Of a stretch of 64,000 nucleotides of DNA, positions 18,934 through 28,669 are shown in pieces (position 1 is the first letter of the stretch; the number at the start of each line of letters is the position of its first letter). The DNA is from Oceanicola sp. S124. GTDB taxonomy: Bacteria > Pseudomonadota > Alphaproteobacteria > Rhodobacterales > Rhodobacteraceae. A program made the position numbers and the translations under genes. Under the pieces are notes generated by a model, which was given only the letters and a program-made list of their open reading frames with translations, was not told where the DNA came from and did no database searches. The stretch spans positions 1 through 64,000 of the forward strand of contig NZ_AFPM01000159.1 of NCBI RefSeq assembly GCF_000220565.1, written 5' to 3'.

Positions 18934-21177
18934 ATGGCCGAAGAATTTCAGACCGACAGCCGCAGGATGCTTGGCCGTCTGCGCGAGGTCATGGCCGAAG
19001 ACGGCCATGGACAGGCGCGACTTGACCGGATCACCCGGCTGATCGCCGACTCGATGTCGACCGACGTGTGCTCGGTCTACCTGTTCCGCGACCCCGAGAC
19101 GCTGGAACTCTGCGCCACCGAGGGCCTGAAGCCCGAGGCGGTGCACCAGACCCGGATGCGCCTTGGCGAAGGCCTTGTCGGTCGCGTCGCCCGCACCGGC
19201 AAGATCGTCAACACTGCCGACGCCCCGAAGGAACAGGGTTTCCGCTACATGCCGGAAACCGGCGAGGAGATCTACTCGGCCTTCTCCGGGGTGCCCATCC
19301 AGCGCCTGGGCGAGACCCTGGGCGTGCTGGTCGTGCAGTCCAAGGCCGCACGCAAGTACAACGACGAGGAAATCTACGCGCTGGAAGTGGTCGCCATGGT
19401 GCTGGCCGAGATGGCCGAGCTGGGCGCCTTCGTCGGCGACGAGGCCGCCCTGTCGGCGCGCCACACCAAGCCGCGCCTGTTCCGCGGCACCTCCGGACAG
19501 GAGGGCAGCGCCGAGGGCCATGTCTGGCTGCACGAGCCGCGTGTGGTCATCACCAACCCCATCGCCGACGATCCGGTGCGCGAAAGCCAGCGCCTGAACG
19601 AGGCGGTGGAGCAGCTGCGCGTCTCGGTCGACCAGATGCTGGCCGGTGCCGCCAGTGGCGATGCCGAGCAGCTGCAGGTGCTGGAAGCCTACCGGATGTT
19701 CGCCAATTCCAAGGGCTGGATGCGGCGCATGGAAGCGGACATCCAGCGCGGCCTCTCTGCCGAGGCGGCGGTCGAGAAGGAACAGACCCAGGCGCGGCTG
19801 CGGCTGTCGCAGGCCTCGGACCAGTACCTGCGCGAACGTCTGCACGATCTCGACGACCTCTCCAACCGGCTGCTGCGGATCCTCACCGGGCAGGGCAAGG
19901 AAACCGGCGCCGAGATGCCCGCCGACCCGATCCTGGTGGCGCGCAACATCGGCCCGGCTGAACTGCTGGACTATGGCCGCGCGCTGCGGGGCATCGTGCT
20001 GGAACAGGGCTCTGTCGGGTCCCATGCCGCCGTGGTCGCCCGCGCGCTGGCGATCCCGCTGGTGATCCATGCCCCCGAGGTGACCAACGAGGCGCTGAAC
20101 GGCGATCACATCATGGTCGATGGCGATCAGGGCGTGGTGCACCTGCGCCCCGAGGATACCGTCGTCACCGCCTTCCGCGACAAGATCGCCATGCAGGCCA
20201 AGGCGCAGGAACGCTACGCCTCGATCCGCGACACCGAGACGGTGACCCAATGCGGCACCCGCATCTCGCTGACCATGAACGCCGGGCTGATGGCCGACCT
20301 GCCCAGCCTGGAAAGCTCGGGCGCCGAGGGCGTTGGCCTGTTCCGCACCGAGTTGCAGTTCCTAATCCGCAACAAGATGCCGACCCGCTCGGAGCTGTCG
20401 GCGATCTACTCGCGGGTGCTGGACAGCGCGGGCGGCAAGCGGGTGGTGTTCCGCACCCTCGACATCGGCTCGGACAAGGTGCTGAGCTACATGAAGCCGG
20501 CGGATGAGCCGAACCCGGCCCTCGGCTGGCGGGCGATCCGGGTTGGCCTCGACAAGCCCGGCGTCATGCGGATGCAGCTTCAGGCGCTGCTGCGCGCCGC
20601 CAACGGGCGCCCGCTGACGGTGATGTTCCCCTTCGTGGCGCAATACGACGAGTACCGCGCCGCCCGGGCCGAGATGGACAAGGCGCTTGAGCGCGAGCGC
20701 ATCCTCGGCCATGCCCTGCCCGAGAGCCTGGAAATCGGCGCCATGCTGGAAACCCCCAGTCTTGCCTTCGCGCCCAAGCGCTTCTTCGAAGAGGTGCAGT
20801 TCCTGTCGATCGGCGGCAACGACCTGAAGCAGTTCTTCTTCGCCGCCGACCGCGAGAACGAGCGGGTGCGGCGGCGCTACGACACGCTGAACGTCTCGTT
20901 CCTGACCTTCCTGCAACGCATCGTCGAACGCTGCGAAGAGACCGGCACGCCCTTGTCCTTCTGCGGCGAGGATGCGGGCCGTCCGCTGGAAGCCGTCTGC
21001 CTTGCCGCCATGGGCCTGCGCGCCCTCTCGATGCGGCCCGCCTCGATCGGGCCGGTGAAGTCGCTGCTGCTGCGCGTCGATCTGGGCGCGGTGCGGCAGG
21101 TGATCGAGGACGCGGCCGAGAACGGCGAGCAGAGCGTGCGCCGCGCCGTGCTGGACCACCTGCGCAACATGAGCTGA
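18934..21177 (+). CDS. ptsP: PTS-Ntr enzyme I (phosphoenolpyruvate-protein phosphotransferase)
   Basis: First component of the nitrogen-related phosphotransferase system, transferring phosphate from PEP to NPr rather than importing sugar. The 747-aa protein has an N-terminal GAF domain (about residues 20-160, ADSMSTDVCSVYLFRDPETL) that distinguishes it from sugar enzyme I. The phosphorylated His364 lies in GSVGSHAAVVARAL; the C-terminal PEP-binding barrel contains EGVGLFRTELQFL, GGNDLKQFFFAADREN and LSFCGEDAGRPLE. GGGAAGGGACC precedes the ATG. Position after lysC is common in this bacterial group. A GlcD-type oxidase follows 3 bp after the stop, so the two are likely co-transcribed. Confidence 0.95.
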   Translation: MAEEFQTDSRRMLGRLREVMAEDGHGQARLDRITRLIADSMSTDVCSVYLFRDPETLELCATEGLKPEAVHQTRMRLGEGLVGRVARTGKIVNTADAPKEQGFRYMPETGEEIYSAFSGVPIQRLGETLGVLVVQSKAARKYNDEEIYALEVVAMVLAEMAELGAFVGDEAALSARHTKPRLFRGTSGQEGSAEGHVWLHEPRVVITNPIADDPVRESQRLNEAVEQLRVSVDQMLAGAASGDAEQLQVLEAYRMFANSKGWMRRMEADIQRGLSAEAAVEKEQTQARLRLSQASDQYLRERLHDLDDLSNRLLRILTGQGKETGAEMPADPILVARNIGPAELLDYGRALRGIVLEQGSVGSHAAVVARALAIPLVIHAPEVTNEALNGDHIMVDGDQGVVHLRPEDTVVTAFRDKIAMQAKAQERYASIRDTETVTQCGTRISLTMNAGLMADLPSLESSGAEGVGLFRTELQFLIRNKMPTRSELSAIYSRVLDSAGGKRVVFRTLDIGSDKVLSYMKPADEPNPALGWRAIRVGLDKPGVMRMQLQALLRAANGRPLTVMFPFVAQYDEYRAARAEMDKALERERILGHALPESLEIGAMLETPSLAFAPKRFFEEVQFLSIGGNDLKQFFFAADRENERVRRRYDTLNVSFLTFLQRIVERCEETGTPLSFCGEDAGRPLEAVCLAAMGLRALSMRPASIGPVKSLLLRVDLGAVRQVIEDAAENGEQSVRRAVLDHLRNMS

Positions 21178-21180
21178 AGA

Positions 21181-22605
21181 ATGACCGACCTGACCTCTGT
21201 CGATGCCGCGCTGACCGACCGTCTGCGTGGCCTCCTGCCCGCCGCCGCCTTCCGCGACGATACCGAGCCCTATGGCCGCGAGCTGCGCGGCAGCTATCGC
21301 GGACAGGTCGGGCTGGTGGTGGCGCCGGGCAGCACCGAAGAGGTCGCCCGGGTTCTGGCCATGGCGAACGAGGCCCGCGTGCCGGTGGTGCCCTACGGCG
21401 GGGGCACCGGTCTGGTCGCCGGGCAGGTGATGCCCGAGGGGCCCGCCCCGCTGGTGCTCTCACTGGAACGGATGACCCGCATCCGACAGATCCTGCCCGA
21501 GGAAAACGTGATCACCGTCGATGCCGGCGTGCCGGTCGAGGCGATCCAGCAGGCGGCGGCCGCGCAGGACCGGCTGTTCCCGCTCAGCTTCGGGGCGCAG
21601 GGCACGGCGCGGATCGGTGGCAGCCTCTCGACCAATGCGGGCGGCGCCAACGTGCTGCGCTACGGCACCACGCGAGAGCTGTGCCTTGGGCTGGAGGTCG
21701 CCTTGCCGGATGGCCGGGTGATGAACACGCTGACGCGCCTGCGCAAGGACAACACCGGCTATGACCTGCGCGACCTGATGATCGGCGCCGAGGGCACTCT
21801 CGGCGTGATCACCGGCGCGGCGATGAAGCTGTTCCCCCGCCCGACCCGGCGCGCCACGGCTCTGCTGGTCACCCCCTCGCCCGCCGCCGCGCTGCGCCTC
21901 TTGTCGCTGGCACGCCGCCACGCGGGCGAACAGATCACCGCCTTCGAGCTGATCTCGGGCGTGGGGCTGACGTTCATCGAGGCCACCCTGCCCGACATCC
22001 GCCGCCCCTTCGATCCGGCCCCCGACTGGATGGTGCTGATCGAGATCGGCCTCTTCGGCAGCACCGATGCAGCCGCGATGATGGAAGACATCTTCGCCGC
22101 CGCCTTCGAGGACGCGCTGGTCAGCGATGGCATCATCGCCCAGTCCGAGGCGCAGGCGGATGGCCTCTGGCAGCTGCGCGAGGCGATCCCCGAAGCCAAC
22201 CGCGCCATCGGGGCGATCTCCTCGCATGATATCTCGCTGCCGCTCTCGGCCCTGCCCGAGTTCATCGACGAGGGGCGCGCGAAGCTGGCCGGGATGGGGC
22301 CCTATCGCCTCAATTGCTTCGGCCACCTCGGCGACGGCAACCTGCATTACAACGTCTTCCCGCCCGAGGGCGAGGCGCGGGCCGATCACCTCTCGGCCAA
22401 GGCGCCGGTGATGGCGATGATCCACGACCTCGTGGCGCAATACGGCGGCAGCTTCTCGGCGGAACACGGCGTCGGGCGCCTGAAGGTCGCCGATCTGGAA
22501 CGCTACGGCGACCCGGTGAAGCTGGAGCTGATGCGCGGCATCAAGCGGTTGTTCGACCCCATGGGCATCATGAACCCCGGCGCGGTGTTGCGCGCCGAAG
22601 ACTGA
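21181..22605 (+). CDS. FAD-binding D-2-hydroxy-acid dehydrogenase (GlcD/D2HGDH family)
   Basis: Flavoprotein of 474 aa that oxidises a D-2-hydroxy acid (glycolate, D-lactate or D-2-hydroxyglutarate) to the keto acid; the exact substrate cannot be told. The PCMH-type FAD domain is clear: VVPYGGGTGLVAG near residue 64, GGSLSTNAGGANVLRYG near 146 and LIGAEGTLGVITGA-like near 201. The C-terminal FAD-oxidase domain carries NCFGHLGDGNLHYNVFP and AEHGVGRLK, which include metal-binding histidines. It begins 3 bp after the ptsP stop. No iron-sulfur subunit (GlcF) or GlcE is adjacent, which favours a single-subunit D-lactate or D-2-hydroxyglutarate dehydrogenase. Confidence 0.88.
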   Translation: MTDLTSVDAALTDRLRGLLPAAAFRDDTEPYGRELRGSYRGQVGLVVAPGSTEEVARVLAMANEARVPVVPYGGGTGLVAGQVMPEGPAPLVLSLERMTRIRQILPEENVITVDAGVPVEAIQQAAAAQDRLFPLSFGAQGTARIGGSLSTNAGGANVLRYGTTRELCLGLEVALPDGRVMNTLTRLRKDNTGYDLRDLMIGAEGTLGVITGAAMKLFPRPTRRATALLVTPSPAAALRLLSLARRHAGEQITAFELISGVGLTFIEATLPDIRRPFDPAPDWMVLIEIGLFGSTDAAAMMEDIFAAAFEDALVSDGIIAQSEAQADGLWQLREAIPEANRAIGAISSHDISLPLSALPEFIDEGRAKLAGMGPYRLNCFGHLGDGNLHYNVFPPEGEARADHLSAKAPVMAMIHDLVAQYGGSFSAEHGVGRLKVADLERYGDPVKLELMRGIKRLFDPMGIMNPGAVLRAED

Positions 22606-22678
22606 CGGCAATCCCCCGGGGGCTTGCCAGCCGCCGCCCTGCGGGCGAGTCTGCGCCCAGCACTGTCAGGAGCCGCCC

Positions 22679-23626
22679 GTGACCCTCTACCTTCGTTCCC
22701 TGCGACCGGTGCAGCTGCGCCTGCTGGCCGCCATCGCGCAGCAGGGCAAGCTGCGGCTGGCCGCCGATCTTTGCGGCATGTCCACCCCCGCCGCCTCGCG
22801 CATGCTGGCGGATATCGAGGAAAACACCGGTCTCGAGATCTTCGAGCGCACCCCCAAAGGTATGGTGGCGACCCCCATGGGGCAGGTGCTGGTCGCCCAT
22901 GCCCGCAAGCTGGCCCATGACATCGACCGCATGGCGCAGGACCTGTCCGAGCATGTCGAGGGCACCGGCGGCTCGGTCCGGGTCGGGGCGGTGACGGGCG
23001 CGGCGCTGGCCGTGGTGATCCCCGCGGTGCTCGAGCTGAAGGAGGGTGCGCCGGGGGTCGATGTCTCGCTCGATGTCTCGTCCTCGGCACTGCTGATGCG
23101 CGGGCTGGAACGCGGAGAGTACGACTTCACCCTGTCCCGCGTCGGACCGCACGACTATTCCCGCGATCTCGACATCCGACCGGCCCATGACGAGGAGGTG
23201 CTGCTGATGGTGCGCGCCGGCCATCCGCTGGCCAGCGCCGGGCAGCTCTCGCTCGCCGATCTGCGCGACCAGCTCTGGACGGTGCAGGACCGCGGCGCGC
23301 CGATCCGCCACGCGCTGGAAATCGCCTTCCATGAAGAGGGCACCGATATGCCGGCGAACCTGATCAAGACCGCCTCGGTGGTGGCCATCATGTCGCTGCT
23401 GCGCCAGTCAGACGTCATCGCCGTGATCACCCAGGAGGTCGCGGACCTGCTGTTCTCGCCGCCCTACGAGGCAAACCTGGTGCTGCTGGACACGATCCGG
23501 CCCATTGCCATCGAGCCCTATCACATTCTCTGCCCCCGCGACCGGGTGATGCCCGCCGCCGCCAACCGGCTGCTCAGCCTCGTGCAACGCCGTCTGGGCA
23601 AGGGCGTGGCGAGCCCGCTGGACTGA
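22679..23626 (+). CDS. LysR-family transcriptional regulator
   Basis: 315-aa regulator. The N-terminal winged helix-turn-helix covers about residues 10-68 (LRLLAAIAQQGKLRLAADLC then MSTPAASRMLADIEENTGLEIFER), and the C-terminal periplasmic-binding-like effector domain covers about 95-300. The start is GTG at 22679 after CAGGAGCCGCCC. It lies between the FAD oxidase and the arabinofuranosidase operon, all on the plus strand, with 120 bp before the latter. It is a candidate regulator for the downstream sugar-uptake operon, but that is by position only. Confidence 0.88.
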   Translation: MTLYLRSLRPVQLRLLAAIAQQGKLRLAADLCGMSTPAASRMLADIEENTGLEIFERTPKGMVATPMGQVLVAHARKLAHDIDRMAQDLSEHVEGTGGSVRVGAVTGAALAVVIPAVLELKEGAPGVDVSLDVSSSALLMRGLERGEYDFTLSRVGPHDYSRDLDIRPAHDEEVLLMVRAGHPLASAGQLSLADLRDQLWTVQDRGAPIRHALEIAFHEEGTDMPANLIKTASVVAIMSLLRQSDVIAVITQEVADLLFSPPYEANLVLLDTIRPIAIEPYHILCPRDRVMPAAANRLLSLVQRRLGKGVASPLD

Positions 23627-23746
23627 TCTTCCCCGCTACCTGTTACCATTTCTGTCAACGCGATAGCCTGAGAAGTAAATTGCCCGTTAACCTTTGCGCC
23701 CCCTAGGGTCCCTTCAAGTTGACGACTCAAGGACCTGGGAGGGAAC

Positions 23747-25264
23747 ATGAAGGGCCGCGCCTCAATCCATAGGGATTTCACCGTCGCGCAGATCGACGAC
23801 CGGCTGTACTCGGCCTTCATCGAGCACATGGGCCGGGCGATCTACACCGGCATCTACGAGCCGGATCACCCGACCGCAAATGCCCATGGCTTCCGCGAGG
23901 ACGTGCTGGATCTGGTGCGGGCGCTGAAGATCCCCGCCATCCGCTATCCCGGCGGCAACTTCGTCTCGGCCTACAAGTGGGAAGACGGCATCGGCCCGCA
24001 GGCCGACCGGCCCGTGCGGCTGGACCTCGCCTGGCGCTCGAAAGAGACCAACCAGGTCGGCATCAACGAATTCGCCCAATGGGCGAAGGACGCCGATATC
24101 GAGATGATGCTGGCCGTCAACCTGGGCACCCGGGGCATCGAGGAGGCGCGTAACTTCGTCGAATACTGCAACCACCCCGGCGGCACCCATTGGAGCGACC
24201 TGCGCCGCAGCCACGGCGTTGCCGACCCCTACGGCGTGAAGATGTGGTGCCTGGGCAACGAGATGGACGGCCCCTGGCAGATCGGTCACATGGAGGCCAA
24301 GGAATACGGTCGCCTGGCGGACGAGACCTCGAAGGCGGTCAAGGCCTTCGGTGGCGGCATCGAAACGGTGGTCTGCGGGTCCTCCAACGACGAGATGCCG
24401 ACCTATCCCGACTGGGAACGCCAGGTGCTGGAAGAGTGCTACGAGAACGTCGACTACATCTCGCTGCACAAGTACTTCGGCAACTCCAGCCGCAACAGCC
24501 TGAACTACTTCGCCAAGATCGAGGAGACGGGCCGCTACATCCAGTCCATCGCCGGGGTCATCGACTACGTGAAGGCCAAGAAGCGGGCCAAGAACGACAT
24601 CTACATCTGCTTCGACGAGTGGAACGTCTGGTATCACAACCGCGAGCAGGACAGCAAGAACTGGCACTCCTGGGACTGGCCCGAGGCGCCTGCCCTGCTG
24701 GAAGAGGATTACAACCTCGAGGATGCGATCTTCGTCGGCGGGTTGCTGAACGAGTTCATCCGCCGCTCGGACCGGGTGAAGATCGCCTGTATCGCGCAGC
24801 TGGTGAACGTGATCGCGCCGATCCGCACCACCAGGGGCGGCAGCGCCTGGGCGACCTCGATCTACTACCCCTACCAGTTCGCCAGCCTGCATGGCCGCGG
24901 CACGGCGCTGAATGTCGCCATCGACGGGCCACGCTACGACGCCGATGCGGCGCAGGACGTGAACTACCTCGACGTGGCTGCCGTTCTGGCGCCCGACGGG
25001 GCCTCGATCACGCTGTTTGCCATCAACCGCAGCCCCGAAGAGGCGATGGAGGTCGACCTGTCCCTGCATGGCTTCGCGGATCTGAAGATCATCGACCACC
25101 AGGTCATGGGCGGCAACGCCGCAGACGCGCGCACCGCCAACACCCAGGCCGAGCCCTTCCGCATCGTGCCGCGCGCCGGGGACAAGCTGGGCGTGGTCGA
25201 TGGCGGGCTGAAGGGAGAGCTGCCGCCGTTCTCCTACTCGATGATCCGGCTCTCGGTCGGATGA
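23747..25264 (+). CDS. abfA: Alpha-L-arabinofuranosidase, GH51
   Basis: Releases terminal L-arabinofuranose from arabino-oligosaccharides. At 505 aa it matches the usual length of bacterial intracellular GH51 enzymes. The acid/base Glu172 lies in WCLGNEMDGPW and the nucleophile Glu291 in CFDEWNVWYH; AIRYPGGNFVSAYKWEDGIG near residue 64 is the family's first conserved block. No signal peptide is present, so it acts in the cytoplasm on imported oligosaccharides. GGGAGGGAAC precedes the ATG. It heads an operon with a complete ABC importer. A possible promoter (TTGCCC-N18-TAGGGT) lies 40-75 bp upstream. Confidence 0.94.
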   Translation: MKGRASIHRDFTVAQIDDRLYSAFIEHMGRAIYTGIYEPDHPTANAHGFREDVLDLVRALKIPAIRYPGGNFVSAYKWEDGIGPQADRPVRLDLAWRSKETNQVGINEFAQWAKDADIEMMLAVNLGTRGIEEARNFVEYCNHPGGTHWSDLRRSHGVADPYGVKMWCLGNEMDGPWQIGHMEAKEYGRLADETSKAVKAFGGGIETVVCGSSNDEMPTYPDWERQVLEECYENVDYISLHKYFGNSSRNSLNYFAKIEETGRYIQSIAGVIDYVKAKKRAKNDIYICFDEWNVWYHNREQDSKNWHSWDWPEAPALLEEDYNLEDAIFVGGLLNEFIRRSDRVKIACIAQLVNVIAPIRTTRGGSAWATSIYYPYQFASLHGRGTALNVAIDGPRYDADAAQDVNYLDVAAVLAPDGASITLFAINRSPEEAMEVDLSLHGFADLKIIDHQVMGGNAADARTANTQAEPFRIVPRAGDKLGVVDGGLKGELPPFSYSMIRLSVG

Positions 25265-25315
25265 GCCGCGGGAGGCAATGATCTGAAGGACATGAACAAG
25301 GGGGGAGACACCGCC

Positions 25316-26404
25316 ATGGAGGCAACGACAGGCGTTCATCTGCGCGGAGTCCGCAAGAGCTTCGGGCCGCTGGAGGTGATCCGGGGGTTGGACATGGACA
25401 TCGAGCGCGGAGAGTTCGCGGTCTTCGTCGGCCCGTCGGGTTGCGGCAAGTCCACGCTGCTGCGCATGGTCGCCGGGCTCGAGGATACCACCGATGGCCA
25501 GATCCTGATCGGCGACCGCGATGTCACCGACGAGGATCCGGCCGATCGCGGCGTGGCCATGGTGTTCCAGTCCTATGCGCTTTATCCGCATCTGTCGGTC
25601 TTCGAGAACATGGCCTTCAGCCTGCGCCTTGCGCGCCGCCCCAAGGCCGAGGTGCGCGAGAAGGTGGAGAAGGCCGCGGCGATCCTGCAGCTGACCGATC
25701 ATCTCGACAAGAAGCCGGCGCAGCTGTCGGGCGGCCAGCGCCAGCGGGTCGCCATCGGCCGCGCCATCGTGCGCGCGCCCGAGGTCTTCCTGTTCGACGA
25801 GCCGCTGTCGAACCTCGACGCCGAGCTGCGCGTGCAGATGCGGCTGGAACTGGCCCGGCTGCACAAGGCGCTTGGCGCGACGATGATCTATGTCACCCAC
25901 GACCAGGTCGAGGCGATGACGCTGGCCGACAAGATCTTCGTGCTGCAAGGTGGTTACGTGCAGCAATCCGGCGCGCCGCTCGATCTTTATGACGATCCGG
26001 TCAACCGCTTCGTGGCGGGGTTCATCGGCTCTCCGGCGATGAACTTCCTGTCCGCCACCGTGACCGCACAGCGCACCGACGGGATCACCGCCCGGCTCGG
26101 CGGCCAGCCCGACCTCAGCTTCGACATCGCCCTGACCGCCCCGCCCGCCGAGGGCAGCAAGGTCAGCCTCGGCATCCGCCCCGAGCACCTCTCGCTGAGC
26201 GAGGGCGCGGGCCTGCGCGTCGCCGTGGATGTCGCCGAGGAACTGGGCGGCCTGTCCTATCAGCACGGCACGCTGGAGGGCGGCGAGCCGGTGATCTTCC
26301 AGCAGTCCGGCGTCCGGCACGACATGAACGGCACCACCCAAGTGGTGACGCCCGACCCCGCGCGCATCTTCGTCTTCGACGAGGCGGGCGCGCGCATTCG
26401 CTAG
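25316..26404 (+). CDS. Sugar ABC transporter ATP-binding protein (UgpC/MalK family)
   Basis: ATPase for the oligosaccharide importer encoded just downstream. It has Walker A GPSGCGKST, Q-loop FQSYALYPHLSVFENMAF, signature LSGGQRQRVAIGRA, Walker B FLFDEPLSNLDAE, H-loop THDQVEAM, and a C-terminal TOBE/OB domain of about 110 residues (VSLGIRPEHLSLSE). The start at 25316 follows GGGGGGAGA at good spacing and yields MEATTGVHLRGVRKSFG; an in-frame ATG at 25292 after AAGGAC is an alternative. It lies 51 bp after the arabinofuranosidase. Having its own ATPase means the system need not share one with the second importer. Confidence 0.92.
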   Translation: MEATTGVHLRGVRKSFGPLEVIRGLDMDIERGEFAVFVGPSGCGKSTLLRMVAGLEDTTDGQILIGDRDVTDEDPADRGVAMVFQSYALYPHLSVFENMAFSLRLARRPKAEVREKVEKAAAILQLTDHLDKKPAQLSGGQRQRVAIGRAIVRAPEVFLFDEPLSNLDAELRVQMRLELARLHKALGATMIYVTHDQVEAMTLADKIFVLQGGYVQQSGAPLDLYDDPVNRFVAGFIGSPAMNFLSATVTAQRTDGITARLGGQPDLSFDIALTAPPAEGSKVSLGIRPEHLSLSEGAGLRVAVDVAEELGGLSYQHGTLEGGEPVIFQQSGVRHDMNGTTQVVTPDPARIFVFDEAGARIR

Positions 26405-26433
26405 CATGGTTTTTCACGAGGAGGAGAGAAGAC

Positions 26434-27714
26434 ATGAAGATGAAGACATTGACGAGACTGGCCGCGGCAACAGCCCTGTCCATGGGGCTTGCCGCCCCGG
26501 CCATGGCGCAGGTCGAGGTCGAATGGTGGGATTTCCTGGCAGGCGGTGACGGCGTGCGGATGAAGGCGTTGATCGAGGAGTTCAACGCCGAGCATCCCGA
26601 CATCAAGATCAGCGGCACCACGCTGGAATGGGGCCTGCCCTTCTACACCAAGGTGCGTACCTCGGTCGCCGTCGGCCAGGGCCCCGACATCATGACCTAT
26701 CACCTGTCGCGCCTGCCGCTGGCGCTGGAAGAGGGCGTGCTGTCGCCGATCACCGCGGCAGACCTGGAGACGGCAGGTCTCAGCACCGATGACTTCTTCC
26801 CGGCCGCGGTCACTGCCGCCTCGACCGACGACGGCCAGCTGATGGCCGTGCCCTTCGACATCCACGCCATCGTCGCCTACTACAACCGCACCGCGCTGGA
26901 AGGCACCGAATGGCTGGACGCCGACGGCAACCTGACCGGCATCAACTCGGTCGAGGACATGACCGCGCTGCTGACCTGGGCCAAGGAGCAGGGCTTCAGC
27001 GATCCGCTCTCCTTCCAGTCCGAGGGCGGCGGCGGCACCTGGCGGGTCTTCTACACCCTGCTGCGCCAGCAGGACGGCGAGATGCTGACCGACGGCGAGG
27101 TCCTGGCCGGCGACAACCTGGACAAGGCCGCCAAGGCGATCCAGATCATGGCCGACTGGCGCGCCGAGGGGCTGATCCCCGAGCAGGCCGCCTACGAGGC
27201 GTCGGTGGCGCTGTTCTCGGGCGGCAAGTCGGTGCTGCACATCAATGGCGTCTGGGAGGTTCCGACCTTCAAGGACTCCGCCGCCGACGGGTCTCTCGGG
27301 TTCGACTGGTTCGCCAACGAGGTGCCGCAGATGCTGGATCAGCCCGCCACCTGGGCCGACAGCCACGCCTTCGCCATTCCGGCCAATCCCGACATGTCCG
27401 ACGAGACCCGCGCGGCGGTGCTGACGGTCATCGGCTGGATGGAAGAGCACTCGATGGCCTGGGCCGATGCGGGCCATATCCCCGCCTATGTGCCCACCGT
27501 TGACAGCGAGGCCTATGCCGAGCTGCAGCCCAATGCCACATACGCCTCGCTGGCCAAGAACGCGGCCTTCGATCCGCGCTCGAAGATCGCCGGCGTGGCC
27601 TCGCCCGTCTATGACGCGGTGGACAATCTGATCGCCCCTGCTGTTCATGGTTTCCTCAGCCCGGAAGACGCTGCGGCGCAGATGAAGGACCAGCTGCAAT
27701 CGCTGCTGGACTGA
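26434..27714 (+). CDS. Sugar ABC transporter substrate-binding protein (family 1)
   Basis: Periplasmic receptor, 426 aa, for the importer beside the arabinofuranosidase. A signal peptide (MKMKTLTRLAAATALSMGLAAPAMAQ) ends with a clean AMA cleavage site. The mature protein shows the CUT1 binding-protein pattern: VEWWDFLAGGDGVRMKALIEEF, SVAVGQGPDIMTYHLSRLP and GWMEEHSMAWADAGHIPAY. GAGGAGAGA precedes the start. Context suggests arabinose-containing oligosaccharides; sequence alone does not define the ligand. Confidence 0.9.
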   Translation: MKMKTLTRLAAATALSMGLAAPAMAQVEVEWWDFLAGGDGVRMKALIEEFNAEHPDIKISGTTLEWGLPFYTKVRTSVAVGQGPDIMTYHLSRLPLALEEGVLSPITAADLETAGLSTDDFFPAAVTAASTDDGQLMAVPFDIHAIVAYYNRTALEGTEWLDADGNLTGINSVEDMTALLTWAKEQGFSDPLSFQSEGGGGTWRVFYTLLRQQDGEMLTDGEVLAGDNLDKAAKAIQIMADWRAEGLIPEQAAYEASVALFSGGKSVLHINGVWEVPTFKDSAADGSLGFDWFANEVPQMLDQPATWADSHAFAIPANPDMSDETRAAVLTVIGWMEEHSMAWADAGHIPAYVPTVDSEAYAELQPNATYASLAKNAAFDPRSKIAGVASPVYDAVDNLIAPAVHGFLSPEDAAAQMKDQLQSLLD

Positions 27715-27784
27715 CCAAGACCGCCAGAGGGCCGCCACGCGCGGCCCTCGGGCACCTGAAGACCCAAGCGGAGGGGAGGCCGCC

Positions 27785-28669
27785 ATGTTGACACCCAAGC
27801 GCAGGCGACGCGAACGCCGGGCGGCGTTCCTGATGATCGCGCCCTTCCTGTTCATCTTCACCGCCTTCTTCCTCTACCCCACCTACAGCGTGATCGCGCT
27901 GAGCTTCACCGACGCGCCGCTGATCGGGGACGGAAACTGGGTGGGCCTGGCCAATTACACCAAGCTTCTCGGCGACCGGCTGTTCCACACCTCGCTTTGG
28001 AACAACTTCTACTTCGTGCTGCTGACGGTGATCCCGACCACGGTGATCGCCCTGCTGATCGCCCTGGCGGTGAGCAAGCTGAAAGGCCGCATGCAGGCAC
28101 TTGTCCTGACGCTGTTCTTCCTGCCCTACGTGCTGCCGGTCTCGGTGGTGACGATGATCTGGGCCTGGATGCTGGATTTCCAGTTCGGCATCCTGCAACC
28201 GCTGATCGCCGCCGTCACCGGCAAGCCGGTTCCCGTCTTCAAGAACCCCTACTGGGTGATGCCGATGATCGCCGTGGTCACGGTCTGGTGGACCAACGGC
28301 TTCAACGTGCTGCTGATGATCGCCGGGCTGCGCAACATCCCCGCCGATCTCTACGAGGCCGCCGCCCTGGACGGCGCCACCGCCTGGCAGCGCTTCTGGC
28401 GCGTCACCTGGCCGCTGCTCTGGCCGGTCACGGCGCTGGTGCTGACCCTGCAGCTGATCCTGCAGCTGAAGCTCTTCGACCAGGTCTACCTGCTGTCCAA
28501 CGGCGGCCCCTTCAACCGTTCCTACGTGGTGCTGATGCAGATGTACCGGGAAGCCTTCCAGCTGAACCACGGCGGCTATGCCTCGGCCATCGCCATGGTG
28601 CTGTTCCTGTTCATCGTGGTGCTCTCGGTGCTGCAATTCCAGCTGCTGCGTCTCGGAGGCCGCAAATGA
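27785..28669 (+). CDS. Sugar ABC transporter permease (MalF-like)
   Basis: Inner-membrane permease of 294 aa with six predicted helices, beginning RRAAFLMIAPFLFIFTAFFLYPTYS. The ATPase-contact EAA loop reads LYEAAALDGATAWQRFWRVTWPLLWP. It pairs with the next permease to form the import channel. GGAGGGGAGG lies just before the ATG. Its stop overlaps the start of the partner permease (ATGA). Confidence 0.92.
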   Translation: MLTPKRRRRERRAAFLMIAPFLFIFTAFFLYPTYSVIALSFTDAPLIGDGNWVGLANYTKLLGDRLFHTSLWNNFYFVLLTVIPTTVIALLIALAVSKLKGRMQALVLTLFFLPYVLPVSVVTMIWAWMLDFQFGILQPLIAAVTGKPVPVFKNPYWVMPMIAVVTVWWTNGFNVLLMIAGLRNIPADLYEAAALDGATAWQRFWRVTWPLLWPVTALVLTLQLILQLKLFDQVYLLSNGGPFNRSYVVLMQMYREAFQLNHGGYASAIAMVLFLFIVVLSVLQFQLLRLGGRK